NCBI GenBank assembly: GCA_035294305.1
Contig: DATGLD010000030.1
Span: 124,001 to 188,000 of the forward strand
From: DASRBN01 sp035294305
Lineage (GTDB): Bacteria > Chloroflexota > Ktedonobacteria > Ktedonobacterales > Ktedonobacteraceae
Length of the DNA stretch: 64,000 bases
Reading direction: 5' to 3'
In this document: positions 1 to 8,374 of the stretch, one piece after another
How positions within the stretch are numbered: position 1 is the stretch's first letter
How the letters are laid out: every line of letters begins with the position of its first letter
Notes under the pieces: generated by a model
Seen by the model: only the letters and a program-made list of their open reading frames with translations
Told to the model about the DNA's origin: nothing
Databases searched by the model: none
Position numbers and translations under genes: made by a program

Positions 1-280
1 GGGCGGTGAAAGTTACCGTCCATGAGGAGTGTCCGACGCGATCCACGCGCGCCTCGACCACGATTTGGTCATCGTAGCGCACAGCGCCACGGAAATCGCA
101 ACTGGCATGCACGCGAGGGAATGCGATATGCGGAAATGAGGTGGCCTGGGGGAAGCCGATGGAGCGCCTCAATTCATGCTCGGCAATCTCCATGTAGCGA
201 AACATGGCGGTGAAGTGAATGCGCCCCGTACTATCAACATCGGAAAATGGCACGCGGATCGCAATACTCGTTTGTGGCAT
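1..280 (-). CDS. Acyl-CoA thioesterase, YbgC/FadM-like hotdog family (partial, 3' end outside window)
   Basis: About 93 N-terminal codons are visible on the minus strand, starting MPQTSIAIRVPFSDVDSTGR. The DVDSTGRIHF stretch near residues 14-23 matches the Asp-x-Asp-x-x-Gly active-site region of 4-hydroxybenzoyl-CoA-thioesterase-like hotdog enzymes, which hydrolyse acyl-CoA thioesters in the cytoplasm. It is followed by the expected F-R-Y-M-E-I-A-E helix. An AGGAGG lies about 15 bases before the ATG, rather far, but an in-frame TGA in between excludes an earlier start. The gene runs off the left edge, so its C-terminus and substrate range cannot be judged. Confidence 0.75.
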   Translation of the reverse strand, partial: MPQTSIAIRVPFSDVDSTGRIHFTAMFRYMEIAEHELRRSIGFPQATSFPHIAFPRVHASCDFRGAVRYDDQIVVEARVDRVGHSSWTVTFTA

Positions 281-634
281 AGGCTGTTCTCATGTCCTCC
301 TGGCTTGATCTTTTTTTTGCTTGTAGGTATTGTACTTCAAAACACGTTTTGCTGAGCAGGTCCCTTCAGCATTGAAATAGACTGGCTGGCGCTGGTGTTT
401 CTAATCATAGAATGGTTTATCTATTAAAGAGCTTTTATAAATGAATGCGACTATGAGCCGGTGAATCGGCGGTACTCACGATCAATCGGGGCCTATCCGG
501 GCCTATAAGTGAATGCCGTAACGGGCGGATCAATCGGGGCCTATGGGAGTCTACAAGGCCTCGGGGGGCCGGTAGATCGGCCATCCGGCAGCCGGATTTA
601 TTTGTTTAAGTTCCATCTTGCAAGGAGCAACAAA
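281..634. repeat. Gene-free stretch with clustered palindromic repeats
   Basis: This gap separates the divergent thioesterase and dioxygenase genes. Its right half is packed with related short palindromes: gccggtgaatcggc at 457-470, two exact copies of gatcaatcggggcctat at 480-496 and 528-544, and ggccggtagatcggcc at 567-582. The 14-mer at 457-470 recurs exactly at 58530-58543, and a near copy is at 41501-41514, so this is a dispersed intergenic repeat family rather than gene-specific control. The left half (300-450) is AT-richer and probably holds the promoters, but I could not pick a convincing one. Confidence 0.7.
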
Positions 635-1618
635 ATGGAATTAGGTGGCATCCATCATGTGACGGCGGTGACTGGCAATGCTTCCCGCAACGTCGCGTTC
701 TATACCCAGGTGCTTGGCATGCGCCTGACTAAGAAAACCGTCAACCAGGACGATGTCTCGGCCTATCACCTCTTCTATGGGGATGAACTTGGCCGTCCGG
801 GTACTGACCTTACTTTCTTTGAATGGCCTGATATTGGCTTTCAACGCCCCGGCGCGGGCATGATCTCAACCATAGCTTTGGGCGTAACGAGTCGCGACGC
901 GCTCGAATGGTGGGTCAGGCGTTTTGATGATTTCCATGTTTCCCATGATGGTATTCAGACTCGTGGAGATCGGAACCTCCTGGTTCTGCCGTTTCGCGAC
1001 CCTGAAGGGCAGCGTCTCGAACTAGTCGACGATACCGGCAAGCTGGTAAGCACGCCCTGGCACAAGAGCTCTGTTCCCGCCGAAATGTCCATCCGCGGCT
1101 TCTATGCCGTCAGGCTCACGCTGCGCTCGCTTGAGTCTTCGGAACGCTTTCTGACCGGGGTGCTGGGTTTCCGGCGTACGGGTACGTATTCTAGCCCCCA
1201 GCAGACTCCCGTCACCATCTTCGAGGTTGGTCCTGGAGGAGCGGGTACTGAGGTGCATGTGGAGGTCGATCCCAAAGCGCCTTTCCACCGCTTCGTTGGC
1301 ATAGGAGGCGTTCATCATGTCGCATTCCGCACGCCGACTTATGAGGAGCATAGCCAGTGGAGGGAACGCGTCGCCAGGGTTAATCCGTCCGTGACTCCTG
1401 TAATCGATCGCTTCTACTTCCGCTCGATCTACTTCCGCGAGCCGGGGGGCGTACTCTTCGAGATTGCTACAGATGAGCCAGGTTTTACCATTGATGAAGA
1501 TGTTGATACGCTGGGAGAAAGGCTCTCGCTGCCGCCTTTCCTGGAGCAGGAACGCCAGATCATAGAGGCGCATTTGAAGCCGATCGTCCCTGTTGATCTG
1601 ACTCCTCTTGCTCAATAA
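635..1618 (+). CDS. Ring-cleaving dioxygenase of the glyoxalase/VOC fold (MhqO-like)
   Basis: This 327-aa protein has two tandem vicinal-oxygen-chelate modules. Each begins with a metal-type His pair (IHHVTAV at residues 6-12 and VHHVAFR in the second half) and ends near a Glu (RLELVDD; VLFEIATDEP). The architecture fits bacterial extradiol dioxygenases of the MhqA/MhqO group, which open hydroquinone-type rings using Fe(II); a lactoylglutathione-lyase-like role is less likely at this length. The reading frame is open from 509, but AAGGAG at 622-627 sits 7 bases before the ATG at 635, so that start is chosen. A strong hairpin follows directly, so it is probably monocistronic. Confidence 0.85.
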   Translation: MELGGIHHVTAVTGNASRNVAFYTQVLGMRLTKKTVNQDDVSAYHLFYGDELGRPGTDLTFFEWPDIGFQRPGAGMISTIALGVTSRDALEWWVRRFDDFHVSHDGIQTRGDRNLLVLPFRDPEGQRLELVDDTGKLVSTPWHKSSVPAEMSIRGFYAVRLTLRSLESSERFLTGVLGFRRTGTYSSPQQTPVTIFEVGPGGAGTEVHVEVDPKAPFHRFVGIGGVHHVAFRTPTYEEHSQWRERVARVNPSVTPVIDRFYFRSIYFREPGGVLFEIATDEPGFTIDEDVDTLGERLSLPPFLEQERQIIEAHLKPIVPVDLTPLAQ

Positions 1619-1630
1619 TTCAAATTGTAA

Positions 1631-1669
1631 GCATGCCTCTCCGCCTGGCGGAGAGGCATGCGATTTTTG
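1631..1669 (+). terminator. Rho-independent terminator after the dioxygenase gene
   Basis: A near-perfect inverted repeat (1631-1645 against 1647-1661, core gcatgcctctccgcc) is followed by GATTTTTGT. It starts 13 bases after the stop codon, so it should end the dioxygenase transcript. Confidence 0.85.
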
Positions 1670-2147
1670 TCAGGCTCAATTTTACAACTCCAGCAAAAAC
1701 AGACGTGATACCCTCCTGTTTCCTTGAGACAGCATCCCATTCTTAGCGAAAGTTACCCCTTGCATTTCACACGTAACACTCTGTATAATCTTTTCATGAT
1801 TAATATAAAGTACTCATCAATTTTTATCGCTAATGACGCAAGTATTTTCTATTATAATAAAGTTTCGACGGCTGAAACCGGATTTCACCTGTTGGCCGTT
1901 GAGCGCGATGAATACTCTTCTTCTTACGTTGTCATTAACAGGTAGAGCTATATACCTGATGCCTGAACAGGTGTAGGATAACGAATACCACCAGGCCAGT
2001 CTGGCTCTATGGGCTCAATACCAGTTTATATATAAAGTTTTGTCTGTGGGGAATGGGCGGGACCGGCGCCGGCCTCCAGCTTAATCCTCACAAACTCAAC
2101 AAACCCATCTTCTTTTTTCGCTCTTGATATCATGAAAGGGAATACTT
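1670..2147. other. Gene-free, AT-rich stretch before the AlkB-like gene
   Basis: No convincing gene was found. A 73-codon TTG-started frame (1724-1945) has no ribosome site and low-complexity, Tyr/Ser-rich content. A GC-rich self-complementary core ccggcgccgg lies near 2070. The promoter for the downstream gene is presumably here, but no clear -35/-10 pair stands out. Confidence 0.4.
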
Positions 2148-2801
2148 ATGTACGGGGTAGTAAAAAGACTTGATATCGACCATCAAAGACAGATCCTACA
2201 GGATTGTGAGAGCCTCATCAGTGCCGCGCCTCTCTACAGTAACTACGCGCCGCGGCGGGGGATAGGCAGGCGTGACTGTAGTGGCAACTGTGAAAGCTGT
2301 TTCGCGGGGGGAAACGTGATAAAGGCCACGTATAAGAACACCAACTTTGGGCGCTGGGGATACTATGCCCCCCCTTGCGGGTCCAGGTACGTCGAGGCGC
2401 ACCCCACAACAGGAGAGCCATTTCCGCCCATTCCTGCAAGTATTCTAGATATTTGCAAAGAAATTGCAGAAGAGTATGGCTTTGAGTATGAGGCCCAGTC
2501 GGCCTACCTGTCTTACTATCCCCCCGGGGCATCAATTGGACGCCACCAGGACTACGAAGAGAAGGTTAACAGGCCTGTCATCTCAATAAGTCTTGGGGAG
2601 GACGGAATCTTCGAGTTCGGAGGACTTGAGCGTTTCGGACCATACGAGGATATTATTCTTCATTCGGGGGATGTTTTCATCTTTGGAGGAGAGCATCGAT
2701 ACTGCTATCACAGTGTCAGGAAAATCATTCCGAATACCAGGCCTGCTGACCTCGGTATTGAGCCGGTCAGGATCAGTATTACCATCAGGCAATATGAATA
2801 A
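2148..2801 (+). CDS. AlkB-like 2-oxoglutarate/Fe(II)-dependent dioxygenase
   Basis: This 217-aa protein carries the complete AlkB signature: HQD at residues 133-135 (iron ligands H133 and D135), distal iron ligand H188 (CYHS), and Arg208/Arg214 spaced as in the AlkB RxNxTxR motif that binds 2-oxoglutarate. The family repairs alkylated nucleic-acid bases by oxidative demethylation, or modifies RNA or protein. A short Cys-rich insert (C44, C48, C51; RRDCSGNCESC) near the N-terminus is unusual and could bind metal. GAAAGGGA lies a few bases before the ATG. A small gene follows 40 bases downstream and may be co-transcribed. Family is clear; the substrate is not. Confidence 0.88.
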   Translation: MYGVVKRLDIDHQRQILQDCESLISAAPLYSNYAPRRGIGRRDCSGNCESCFAGGNVIKATYKNTNFGRWGYYAPPCGSRYVEAHPTTGEPFPPIPASILDICKEIAEEYGFEYEAQSAYLSYYPPGASIGRHQDYEEKVNRPVISISLGEDGIFEFGGLERFGPYEDIILHSGDVFIFGGEHRYCYHSVRKIIPNTRPADLGIEPVRISITIRQYE

Positions 2802-2841
2802 TTCCCACAGAAGGCTGTTGCGGGCAGAAGGAGAATCTACA

Positions 2842-3180
2842 ATGCTCCAAGAACTCCAAAGCAAACTCATAGCCGCCCGGAACTTTGAACTGGTTGCGAA
2901 GTTCGGGGATTGGTACTTTCTCCTGCGGAAAGGCGGGCTTAAAGGCAGGATTACCTGCTACTGGGATCAGGATCAAGATTGCCTGGCATATGCCGCGCCG
3001 GAGCGCCTCTGGGAGGTGGCAGAGGACATCGATAAACTTGAGGAGCAGATGCAAGAGCGCGGCCATCCTCTCTCGGCCATCCCCCTGGAGCTATGGCATG
3101 AAGATAGCAGGCCGGACGCTGAGCTACGGCGGCTGGAGAAGGTGTTGAGCCAGCATCATCGCAGCCCCATAGGTTCATGA
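2842..3180 (+). CDS. Small hypothetical protein downstream of the AlkB-like gene
   Basis: A 112-aa soluble protein I do not recognise. It has an alpha/beta look: residues 17-45 (FELVAKFGDWYFLLRKGG and following) resemble a small beta-sheet, then charged helices rich in Glu and Arg (IDKLEEQMQERG; ELRRLEKVL). There is no signal peptide or membrane segment. The frame is open upstream into the AlkB-like gene, but AAGGAG at 2828-2833 fits the ATG at 2842. Its position 40 bases after the dioxygenase suggests one operon; function unknown. Confidence 0.6.
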   Translation: MLQELQSKLIAARNFELVAKFGDWYFLLRKGGLKGRITCYWDQDQDCLAYAAPERLWEVAEDIDKLEEQMQERGHPLSAIPLELWHEDSRPDAELRRLEKVLSQHHRSPIGS

Positions 3181-3233
3181 CGCCTTGCCTGCGCCATGTG
3201 CGACGTGAATAACCTTATGAAGTGGTAATCGAC

Positions 3234-5024
3234 CTAAATCGCCTGCCAGATCTGTACCGACATGTCGTTGCTGGCTGAGGCAAGAGCTGTGCCGTCGGGC
3301 GACCAGGCAAGAGAGGTTGCCCACTTTGTGTGGCCGCGATAGGTGTAGATGTGGGTGCCGCTGGCGGGGTCCCAGAGTTGGACTGTCGTGTCGTTGCTGG
3401 CCGTCGCCAGGCGGCTGCCGTCAGGAGACCAGGCGATATCGCGTACACTATCATGGTGCCCGTGGTAGGTAACGACGGCTTTTCCTGTTTGAGCATGCCA
3501 GACCTGTGCAGTATGGTCGCTGTTCGCGAGGGCAAGGTACTGGCTGTCAGGAGACCAGGAGAGATTGCTGACCCACGGCGAGCGAACTTTCCAGGTCGAG
3601 AGGGGCTGACCGGTGGTGGCCTCCCAGATGCGTATGGTCTTGTCTCCGCACGTCCAGGCGATGCGCGTGCCATCGGGGGACCAGGCAAGTGCCAGGACGG
3701 AGAAATTGGGGAGCAGTCCGTAGCCGCTGTCGCAGGACAGCGCTTTCTGACCAGTCAGCGGGTCCCAGATATGGATGGTTTTATCGATGTCTATCGAACT
3801 GCACGCGGTCGCAATGCGTTTGCCGCTGGGTGACCATGCCAGCGCGAAAACGTTGGGAAGCAGGCCGGAATGTCCTTCGTAGACGGTAATGGTCTGTCCA
3901 GTGGTGGCATCCCATACGTAGACTTTGGTGCCGTCGCCTGCCGAGGCCAGGCGCAGGCCTTCGGGAGACCAGGCAATATTGTAGATGGTTGGCGGCCAAT
4001 TGACTCGTTCGAACCGCCAGCGATGCCCACGATAGGTTAGCAGGGTGTGTCCTGTCGCGACCTCCCAGACACGCACGAGGCCATCACCTCCGGCGGAGGC
4101 GATATGGTCTCCGCCCGGTTCCCAGGCGAGCGCAACGACCCAGCTCGAATGGATATCATAGGTGCGAAGCACGGTTCCCATTGCCTGTCGATATGGAGAA
4201 AGTATTACATTCAATGGCGGAGAAGCTAAGCCGGTTCCATTCGTATGCCCTGCCAGTCCTCCTCGCGCTAGTGTATGGGTGGTGAAACTCACTGCGTTCT
4301 CCGCGGCTCGTCTCTGGTGCGTATCCACTTTATAGCCATCCGCCCAATCGCTGATGGCCTTTACCAGTATCCAGTCTACACTGTTACGGCGGGCTGCTGA
4401 ATAGATGCCAGTGCCCTCCATCTCTCCACCAATCGCTTCAGGCTCCATACGCAGCAAGGAGTCTCTGAAATCTCTATTATTGACGAGTTTCTCACCCGAA
4501 AGCATAAGCCCGAAATGGACCTTGCAGCCTGCCCAATCATTGCTACTGTCTCGAAAGGAATCCAGCAGACGCGTTGAAGCATGTGGGCGGTCACCGCGGG
4601 CTCTGATTACTAATCGTCCAGCCGGGTCTACATCCACTTTCTGTCGTTCGTACCCAAAGAGTTGTTCTGAAACCAGAATATCGCCAATCTGCTGGCTCTG
4701 CGGAAGAAGGCCAAAAGCAATACCGACCATCACAATCGCTGATGGTGAGAGCGCCTTAATAGCGTCATGAGCGACAAGGGCTGCGCAGCGGGGACCGGTC
4801 GCGCCCATCTCCGATTGTACGAGAAAGATTCTCGCAGCACCGATGGTTCCCAGATCATAACAGGATACCCCATTAATTTTCTGTTGCTTAAATATGCCGG
4901 TCTCTTGCAGGAATATGTCGCGCACAGCACCGGTTTCAACATCTGTCGCGGTGACGAGAAGCACATCGCATCTGGGGTTCTGCCTTTGATTTTCCTGTTG
5001 TCTTTCGGCTTTTCCTGTCGCCAT
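3234..5024 (-). CDS. Nucleoside phosphorylase-like domain fused to a seven-repeat WD40 propeller
   Basis: Residues about 18-255 form a PNP/MTA-SAH-nucleosidase superfamily domain: hydrophobic start DVLLVTAT, the GIAFGL strand near 101-106, the EMEG motif at 201-204 that contacts the ribose, and ISD with Asp226, the usual proton-donor position. From about residue 290 to the end there are seven WD40 repeats (typical unit: AWSPDG...LASAS.D..V.IW......Y.GH), enough for one closed propeller. No NB-ARC or other STAND ATPase separates them. In known NLR-like proteins such domains are N-terminal effectors and WD40 repeats act as sensor or oligomeriser, so a role in signalling or defence is inferred. 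The ribosome site before the 5024 ATG is weak. Confidence 0.85.
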   Translation of the reverse strand: MATGKAERQQENQRQNPRCDVLLVTATDVETGAVRDIFLQETGIFKQQKINGVSCYDLGTIGAARIFLVQSEMGATGPRCAALVAHDAIKALSPSAIVMVGIAFGLLPQSQQIGDILVSEQLFGYERQKVDVDPAGRLVIRARGDRPHASTRLLDSFRDSSNDWAGCKVHFGLMLSGEKLVNNRDFRDSLLRMEPEAIGGEMEGTGIYSAARRNSVDWILVKAISDWADGYKVDTHQRRAAENAVSFTTHTLARGGLAGHTNGTGLASPPLNVILSPYRQAMGTVLRTYDIHSSWVVALAWEPGGDHIASAGGDGLVRVWEVATGHTLLTYRGHRWRFERVNWPPTIYNIAWSPEGLRLASAGDGTKVYVWDATTGQTITVYEGHSGLLPNVFALAWSPSGKRIATACSSIDIDKTIHIWDPLTGQKALSCDSGYGLLPNFSVLALAWSPDGTRIAWTCGDKTIRIWEATTGQPLSTWKVRSPWVSNLSWSPDSQYLALANSDHTAQVWHAQTGKAVVTYHGHHDSVRDIAWSPDGSRLATASNDTTVQLWDPASGTHIYTYRGHTKWATSLAWSPDGTALASASNDMSVQIWQAI

Positions 5025-5107
5025 TGCCCATCTTCGCCTGGATAGAAGTAGTACTGCTTTGCACAGTATAGAATTTTTCTTCCTCTTTGTCTACTTGCTA
5101 TCTCTGC

Positions 5108-5226
5108 CATCCACTCATAATTCTTTCAGCGGGCCTATGGCCCGTCAGGACGGGAGGGGAAGCAAGCGGGGACACCCCGCACCCCGGCAGGGGTGAAACC
5201 CCTGCACCCCGAGTTATGAGTGGATG
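5108..5226. repeat. 119-bp element with 16-bp terminal inverted repeats
   Basis: Terminal arms catccactcataattc (5108-5123) and gagttatgagtggatg (5211-5226) are inverted copies with one mismatch. Inside are three smaller hairpins: gcgggcctatggcccgt (5129-5145), gcggggacaccccgc (5166-5180) and ggcaggggtgaaacccctgc (5186-5205). No open frame fills it and I see no obvious target-site duplication. It lies in the 307-base gap (5025-5331) upstream of the phosphorylase-WD40 gene; the rest of that gap shows nothing recognisable. Confidence 0.7.
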
Positions 5227-5331
5227 TCAGGCTATCTAGATGATGGATTCAATCAGCAGAATTTGCCGGGAAAATGAGGTGAGAGGTGGGGGTGCCTCTC
5301 GCTCGTTCAGGCAGCTTCGTATCCGGCGCTA

Positions 5332-5526
5332 TTAGCAGTCTTCATCGCCATCATCGTCTTCGGGAGAGCAATTGATGGTTACATAGTCGACAAGCACTGT
5401 ATCGAAGGTCTGCAATAATGCCGTACTCACGATGTCCTCGATGATAAGCTCATTGCGCTGCTCATCGCCTGGGCGCAACTCTGAGTTCCTATCGGGGCAG
5501 TGGACGCGCACGTGGACTGTTCGCAT
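5332..5526 (-). CDS. Small acidic hypothetical protein (64 aa)
   Basis: A short ORF starting MRTVHVRVHCP with a good ribosome site (AGGAAAGG about 6 bases before the ATG). The protein is soluble, with a predicted beta/helix core and a strongly acidic tail ending CSPEDDDGDEDC, bracketed by two cysteines. There is no signal peptide. It sits between the phosphorylase-WD40 gene (same strand, 307 bases downstream) and the divergent XRE-NB-ARC-TPR gene. No family recognised; it could be a cytoplasmic partner of either neighbour or a chance frame, although the ribosome site argues for a real gene. Confidence 0.5.
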   Translation of the reverse strand: MRTVHVRVHCPDRNSELRPGDEQRNELIIEDIVSTALLQTFDTVLVDYVTINCSPEDDDGDEDC

Positions 5527-5844
5527 AGTCTTTCCTTTCCTGTTTGTTGAGATTCCTCACCTCTACAATGAATTTAGACCGGCTACAAAACAACGTCTCT
5601 ATGATAGGAGCGGGCTATTGCGTTGGCATACGAGTACCAGTACAATGTTAAACAAGGAACTTAGCCACCTGGGAACCCGCGATGCCAACTCTAAACAGAG
5701 TATGCGCTATCTGGCTGCTTGCAACCAGTCAATTTTTTATCAAAGATTTATCAAATAAAAGGGTTTTGATGGCGACGGATTCCTGTTCCAGGTGTTGCTT
5801 CTTCACTCGCAAAACGAACGCAATCTGGAAGGAGGTAGGTAGCG
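5527..5844. promoter_or_regulatory. Divergent control region with two TTTATCAAA repeats
   Basis: This 318-base gap lies between the small acidic ORF and the XRE-NB-ARC-TPR gene. TTTATCAAA occurs at 5736-5744 and again at 5747-5755, an 11-base period close to one helical turn, about 90 bases before the start codon. Spaced direct repeats like this suit binding by an HTH protein, possibly the adjacent XRE protein itself. The remaining sequence shows no strong promoter match. Confidence 0.4.
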
Positions 5845-8097
5845 ATGAAAGATGAGAGGAAGTCCTCCGTGAACACTCGCCTGCGCAAGGCCCGCTTAGA
5901 GCGCGGCTGGACGCAGCGGGAATTGGCCGATAGGATAGGTACGACGCACGTCAATGTCAGTCGTTGGGAAAAAAACAAAACCTCTCCCAGTGCTTATTTT
6001 CAGCAGAAACTCAGCAAAGTCTTTGGCCAGACTCCTGCCGCGCTTGGTTTAGTGCTCTCATCATTGTCGGATGAAAGGATAGTGGATATTCCGATTGCGC
6101 GCAGTCCCTATTTCACGGGTCGTGAACATCTGCTTGCGCTGCTGCACAAGCGGCTCTCGATCACACACACGGCTGCTCTGATCCAGGCGCAGGCGCTATA
6201 TGGGCTCGGCGGCATCGGCAAGACGCAGACGGCTGCCGAGTACGCCTTTCGCTATGGTGACCAGTATACTCACGTCTTCTGGCTGCTGGCTGCCACTCGC
6301 GATACCCTCATTGCGGACTTTGTGAAGCTGGCCGGTCAGCTCAAGCTGCCGGAAAAAGGCCAGCCGGATCAACAGCAGATTGTGAATGCCGTCAAACGCT
6401 GGCTGGCGACCCACGAAGACTGGCTGATGATCCTTGATAACGCCGATGACCTGCCACAAGCGAGACAGTTTCTGCCGGTCAATCACAAGGGTTTTGTGCT
6501 GTTCACGACGCGTGCGCAGGCTTCGGGCGGGATTTCCGCTAGCATCGAGGTAGAGCAATTGAGCGAGCAGGAGGGTTCCCTGCTGCTGCTGCGCTGCGCC
6601 AAACGGCTGGAGTTGAGTGACACACTCGACCAGGCACAGCCCGCAGACCGTGCCGCAGCCGAGCGCATCGTGAAAGAGGTGGCGGGACTGCCGCTGGCCA
6701 TCGTGCAGGCCGGCGCCTATATCGAAGAAACCGGGTGCAGCCTGGAGGATTACCTGAGCATCTACGCTGCCAACCGCAAGGAATTACTGGCGCGTCGCAG
6801 CAACCTCCTGCTCGGCTATTCCGAAACAGTGGCCACCACCTGGGCGCTCTCTTTTGAGCAGGTCAAAAAGGAGAGCACTGCCGCCACCGAGTTGCTATGC
6901 GTGTTTGCGTTCCTGGCGCCTGACGCCATTCCCGAAGAGATGCTGGCACGCGGCGCATCTGAGCTAGGCCCCATACTGGAGGCCACTGCCACGGACCTTT
7001 CAAGGCTGAACGAAGCCCTGCGCGTACTGCGCCGCTACTCCCTCGTGCGCCGCAATACAAGCACCCGCACGCTGAATATCCATCGCCTGGTACAGGCCGT
7101 TCACCGCGATAGCATGCACCAGGAGACGCAGCGCGCCTGGGCCGAGCGCGTCGTGCGAGCGATGAATGTGGCTTTTCCTGAGATCGACTATGGCAGCAGT
7201 GAGGGACACCAGTATTACTTGCAGTATTACCTGCCCCATATTCAGGAATCTGCAACGCTCATCACACAATACAAACTCCATTTTCCAGAGGCAGCGCAAC
7301 TGCTCTACCGGACAGGCCTATTTTTATATTTCCATGGCCTCTATCCACAATCTCAATCTCTCCATCAACAAGCGTTGGAGATCCGCGAGCAGGTATTAGT
7401 AACTGAGCATCCCGCAATTGCCGAAAGTCTCAATGCTCTAGGGATGCTCTTCCGTAACCAGGGTGATTATCAGCAGGCGGAAAAGTTCCACCGAAAAGCG
7501 CTGGCTATACGCGAAAAGGCCCTTGGACCGCAGCATCCATTTACTGCCGAAAGCCTCAACAATCTAGGTGTGCTCTACCGCAATCAGAGAAAGTACGAGC
7601 AGGCCCAACCTCTCTTCCAACGCGCGCTCAATATTTACAACGAATCGCATGGTCCCAAACATCACGACACCTTGAATTCCTTCATCAACCTGGCGAGACT
7701 CTATTTAGAACAGCGCAACTACAAACAGGCCGAACAGCTTTTGTATCGAGCGCTTTCAATCTCTGAACAAGTTCTGGGAGCGGAAGATCCTCTCATTGCT
7801 CATGTCCTCAATCTACTGGCACGGCTAACTTTTGAACAAAAGAAGAATGAACAGGCTGAAGCATTTTGGATGCGCTCCCTTGCTATCCTTGAGAAAACAT
7901 ATGGATCAGGACATCCTGTAACCGCCGAACCACTGAATGATCTAGCAAAACTCTACGTTGTGCTAGCGCGTTATGAAGAGGCACAAGCCTTGTGCGAAAG
8001 GGCAATCGCTATTTATGAGAAAGCATTCGGAACAGAACATCCTGATACCATTGCCTTTCGTACCCATTTGGCTGCCATCATGAATAAAAAAGGGTGA
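5845..8097 (+). CDS. XRE HTH - NB-ARC (STAND) ATPase - TPR regulator
   Basis: The 750-aa protein starts with an XRE/Cro helix-turn-helix (about residues 11-66, WTQRELADRIG...VSRWE). An NB-ARC NTPase follows: P-loop GLGGIGKT at 120-127, Walker B LMILDNADD near 194-202, and the GLPLAI motif near 281. From about residue 500 there are tandem 42-residue tetratricopeptide repeats of the kinesin-light-chain type (LNNLGVLYRNQ.KYEQAQPLF.RAL.I). STAND proteins hold ADP in the resting state and oligomerise when the repeat domain detects a ligand; here the output would be DNA binding. GGAGG lies 9 bases before the ATG. A secreted 69-aa peptide gene converges just downstream. Confidence 0.92.
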   Translation: MKDERKSSVNTRLRKARLERGWTQRELADRIGTTHVNVSRWEKNKTSPSAYFQQKLSKVFGQTPAALGLVLSSLSDERIVDIPIARSPYFTGREHLLALLHKRLSITHTAALIQAQALYGLGGIGKTQTAAEYAFRYGDQYTHVFWLLAATRDTLIADFVKLAGQLKLPEKGQPDQQQIVNAVKRWLATHEDWLMILDNADDLPQARQFLPVNHKGFVLFTTRAQASGGISASIEVEQLSEQEGSLLLLRCAKRLELSDTLDQAQPADRAAAERIVKEVAGLPLAIVQAGAYIEETGCSLEDYLSIYAANRKELLARRSNLLLGYSETVATTWALSFEQVKKESTAATELLCVFAFLAPDAIPEEMLARGASELGPILEATATDLSRLNEALRVLRRYSLVRRNTSTRTLNIHRLVQAVHRDSMHQETQRAWAERVVRAMNVAFPEIDYGSSEGHQYYLQYYLPHIQESATLITQYKLHFPEAAQLLYRTGLFLYFHGLYPQSQSLHQQALEIREQVLVTEHPAIAESLNALGMLFRNQGDYQQAEKFHRKALAIREKALGPQHPFTAESLNNLGVLYRNQRKYEQAQPLFQRALNIYNESHGPKHHDTLNSFINLARLYLEQRNYKQAEQLLYRALSISEQVLGAEDPLIAHVLNLLARLTFEQKKNEQAEAFWMRSLAILEKTYGSGHPVTAEPLNDLAKLYVVLARYEEAQALCERAIAIYEKAFGTEHPDTIAFRTHLAAIMNKKG

Positions 8098-8128
8098 TGT
8101 AGGACGGGAGTTACCATCCTACATCACC
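8093..8128. terminator. Hairpin between convergent STAND and peptide genes
   Basis: Arms ggtgatgtagga (8093-8104) and tcctacatcacc (8117-8128) form a 12-bp perfect stem that overlaps the TGA of the XRE-NB-ARC-TPR gene. The T-tract after it is weak, but its place between convergent genes suits a bidirectional terminator. Confidence 0.55.
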
Positions 8129-8164
8129 TCTATCTTGAACCGCCTAAACCTCCATTATTTTGAT

Positions 8165-8374
8165 TTAGCAATCGGTCGTCGTGCCCGAGGGGCATGGTCC
8201 ATTGGGCTTTGCGCCTGACTCCGAGGACATAGCGGCCACTAGAGCATAACCGGCAGAGCCGGCAGAGTGGCTGGCAGCAGCATTGGCGATTGAGCCCGGT
8301 CCCTGAAACGAAAGCCCGCTCAGCAGTGTGACGGCCAGAACGATGGTCGCGAGGATAGAACGTACCTTATGCAT
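8165..8374 (-). CDS. Small secreted peptide precursor (69 aa)
   Basis: A Sec-type signal peptide is plain: basic start MHKVRS, hydrophobic core ILATIVLAVTLLSGL, and a likely signal-peptidase site at SIANA near residue 32. The remaining 37 or so residues are Ala/Ser/Gly-rich and end in a short Cys-bounded tail (CPSGTTTDC). AAGGAG lies 6 bases before the ATG, so the gene is credible despite its size. It lies between two XRE-NB-ARC genes, downstream of and co-oriented with the WD40 one. No family recognised; possibilities are an exported signalling peptide, a small cell-surface peptide or a bacteriocin-like product. Confidence 0.65.
   Translation of the reverse strand: MHKVRSILATIVLAVTLLSGLSFQGPGSIANAAASHSAGSAGYALVAAMSSESGAKPNGPCPSGTTTDC

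Noticed and set aside
1724..1945. 73-codon frame in the gap before the AlkB-like gene
   Set aside because: TTG start, no ribosome site, low-complexity AT-rich content and no recognisable motif.
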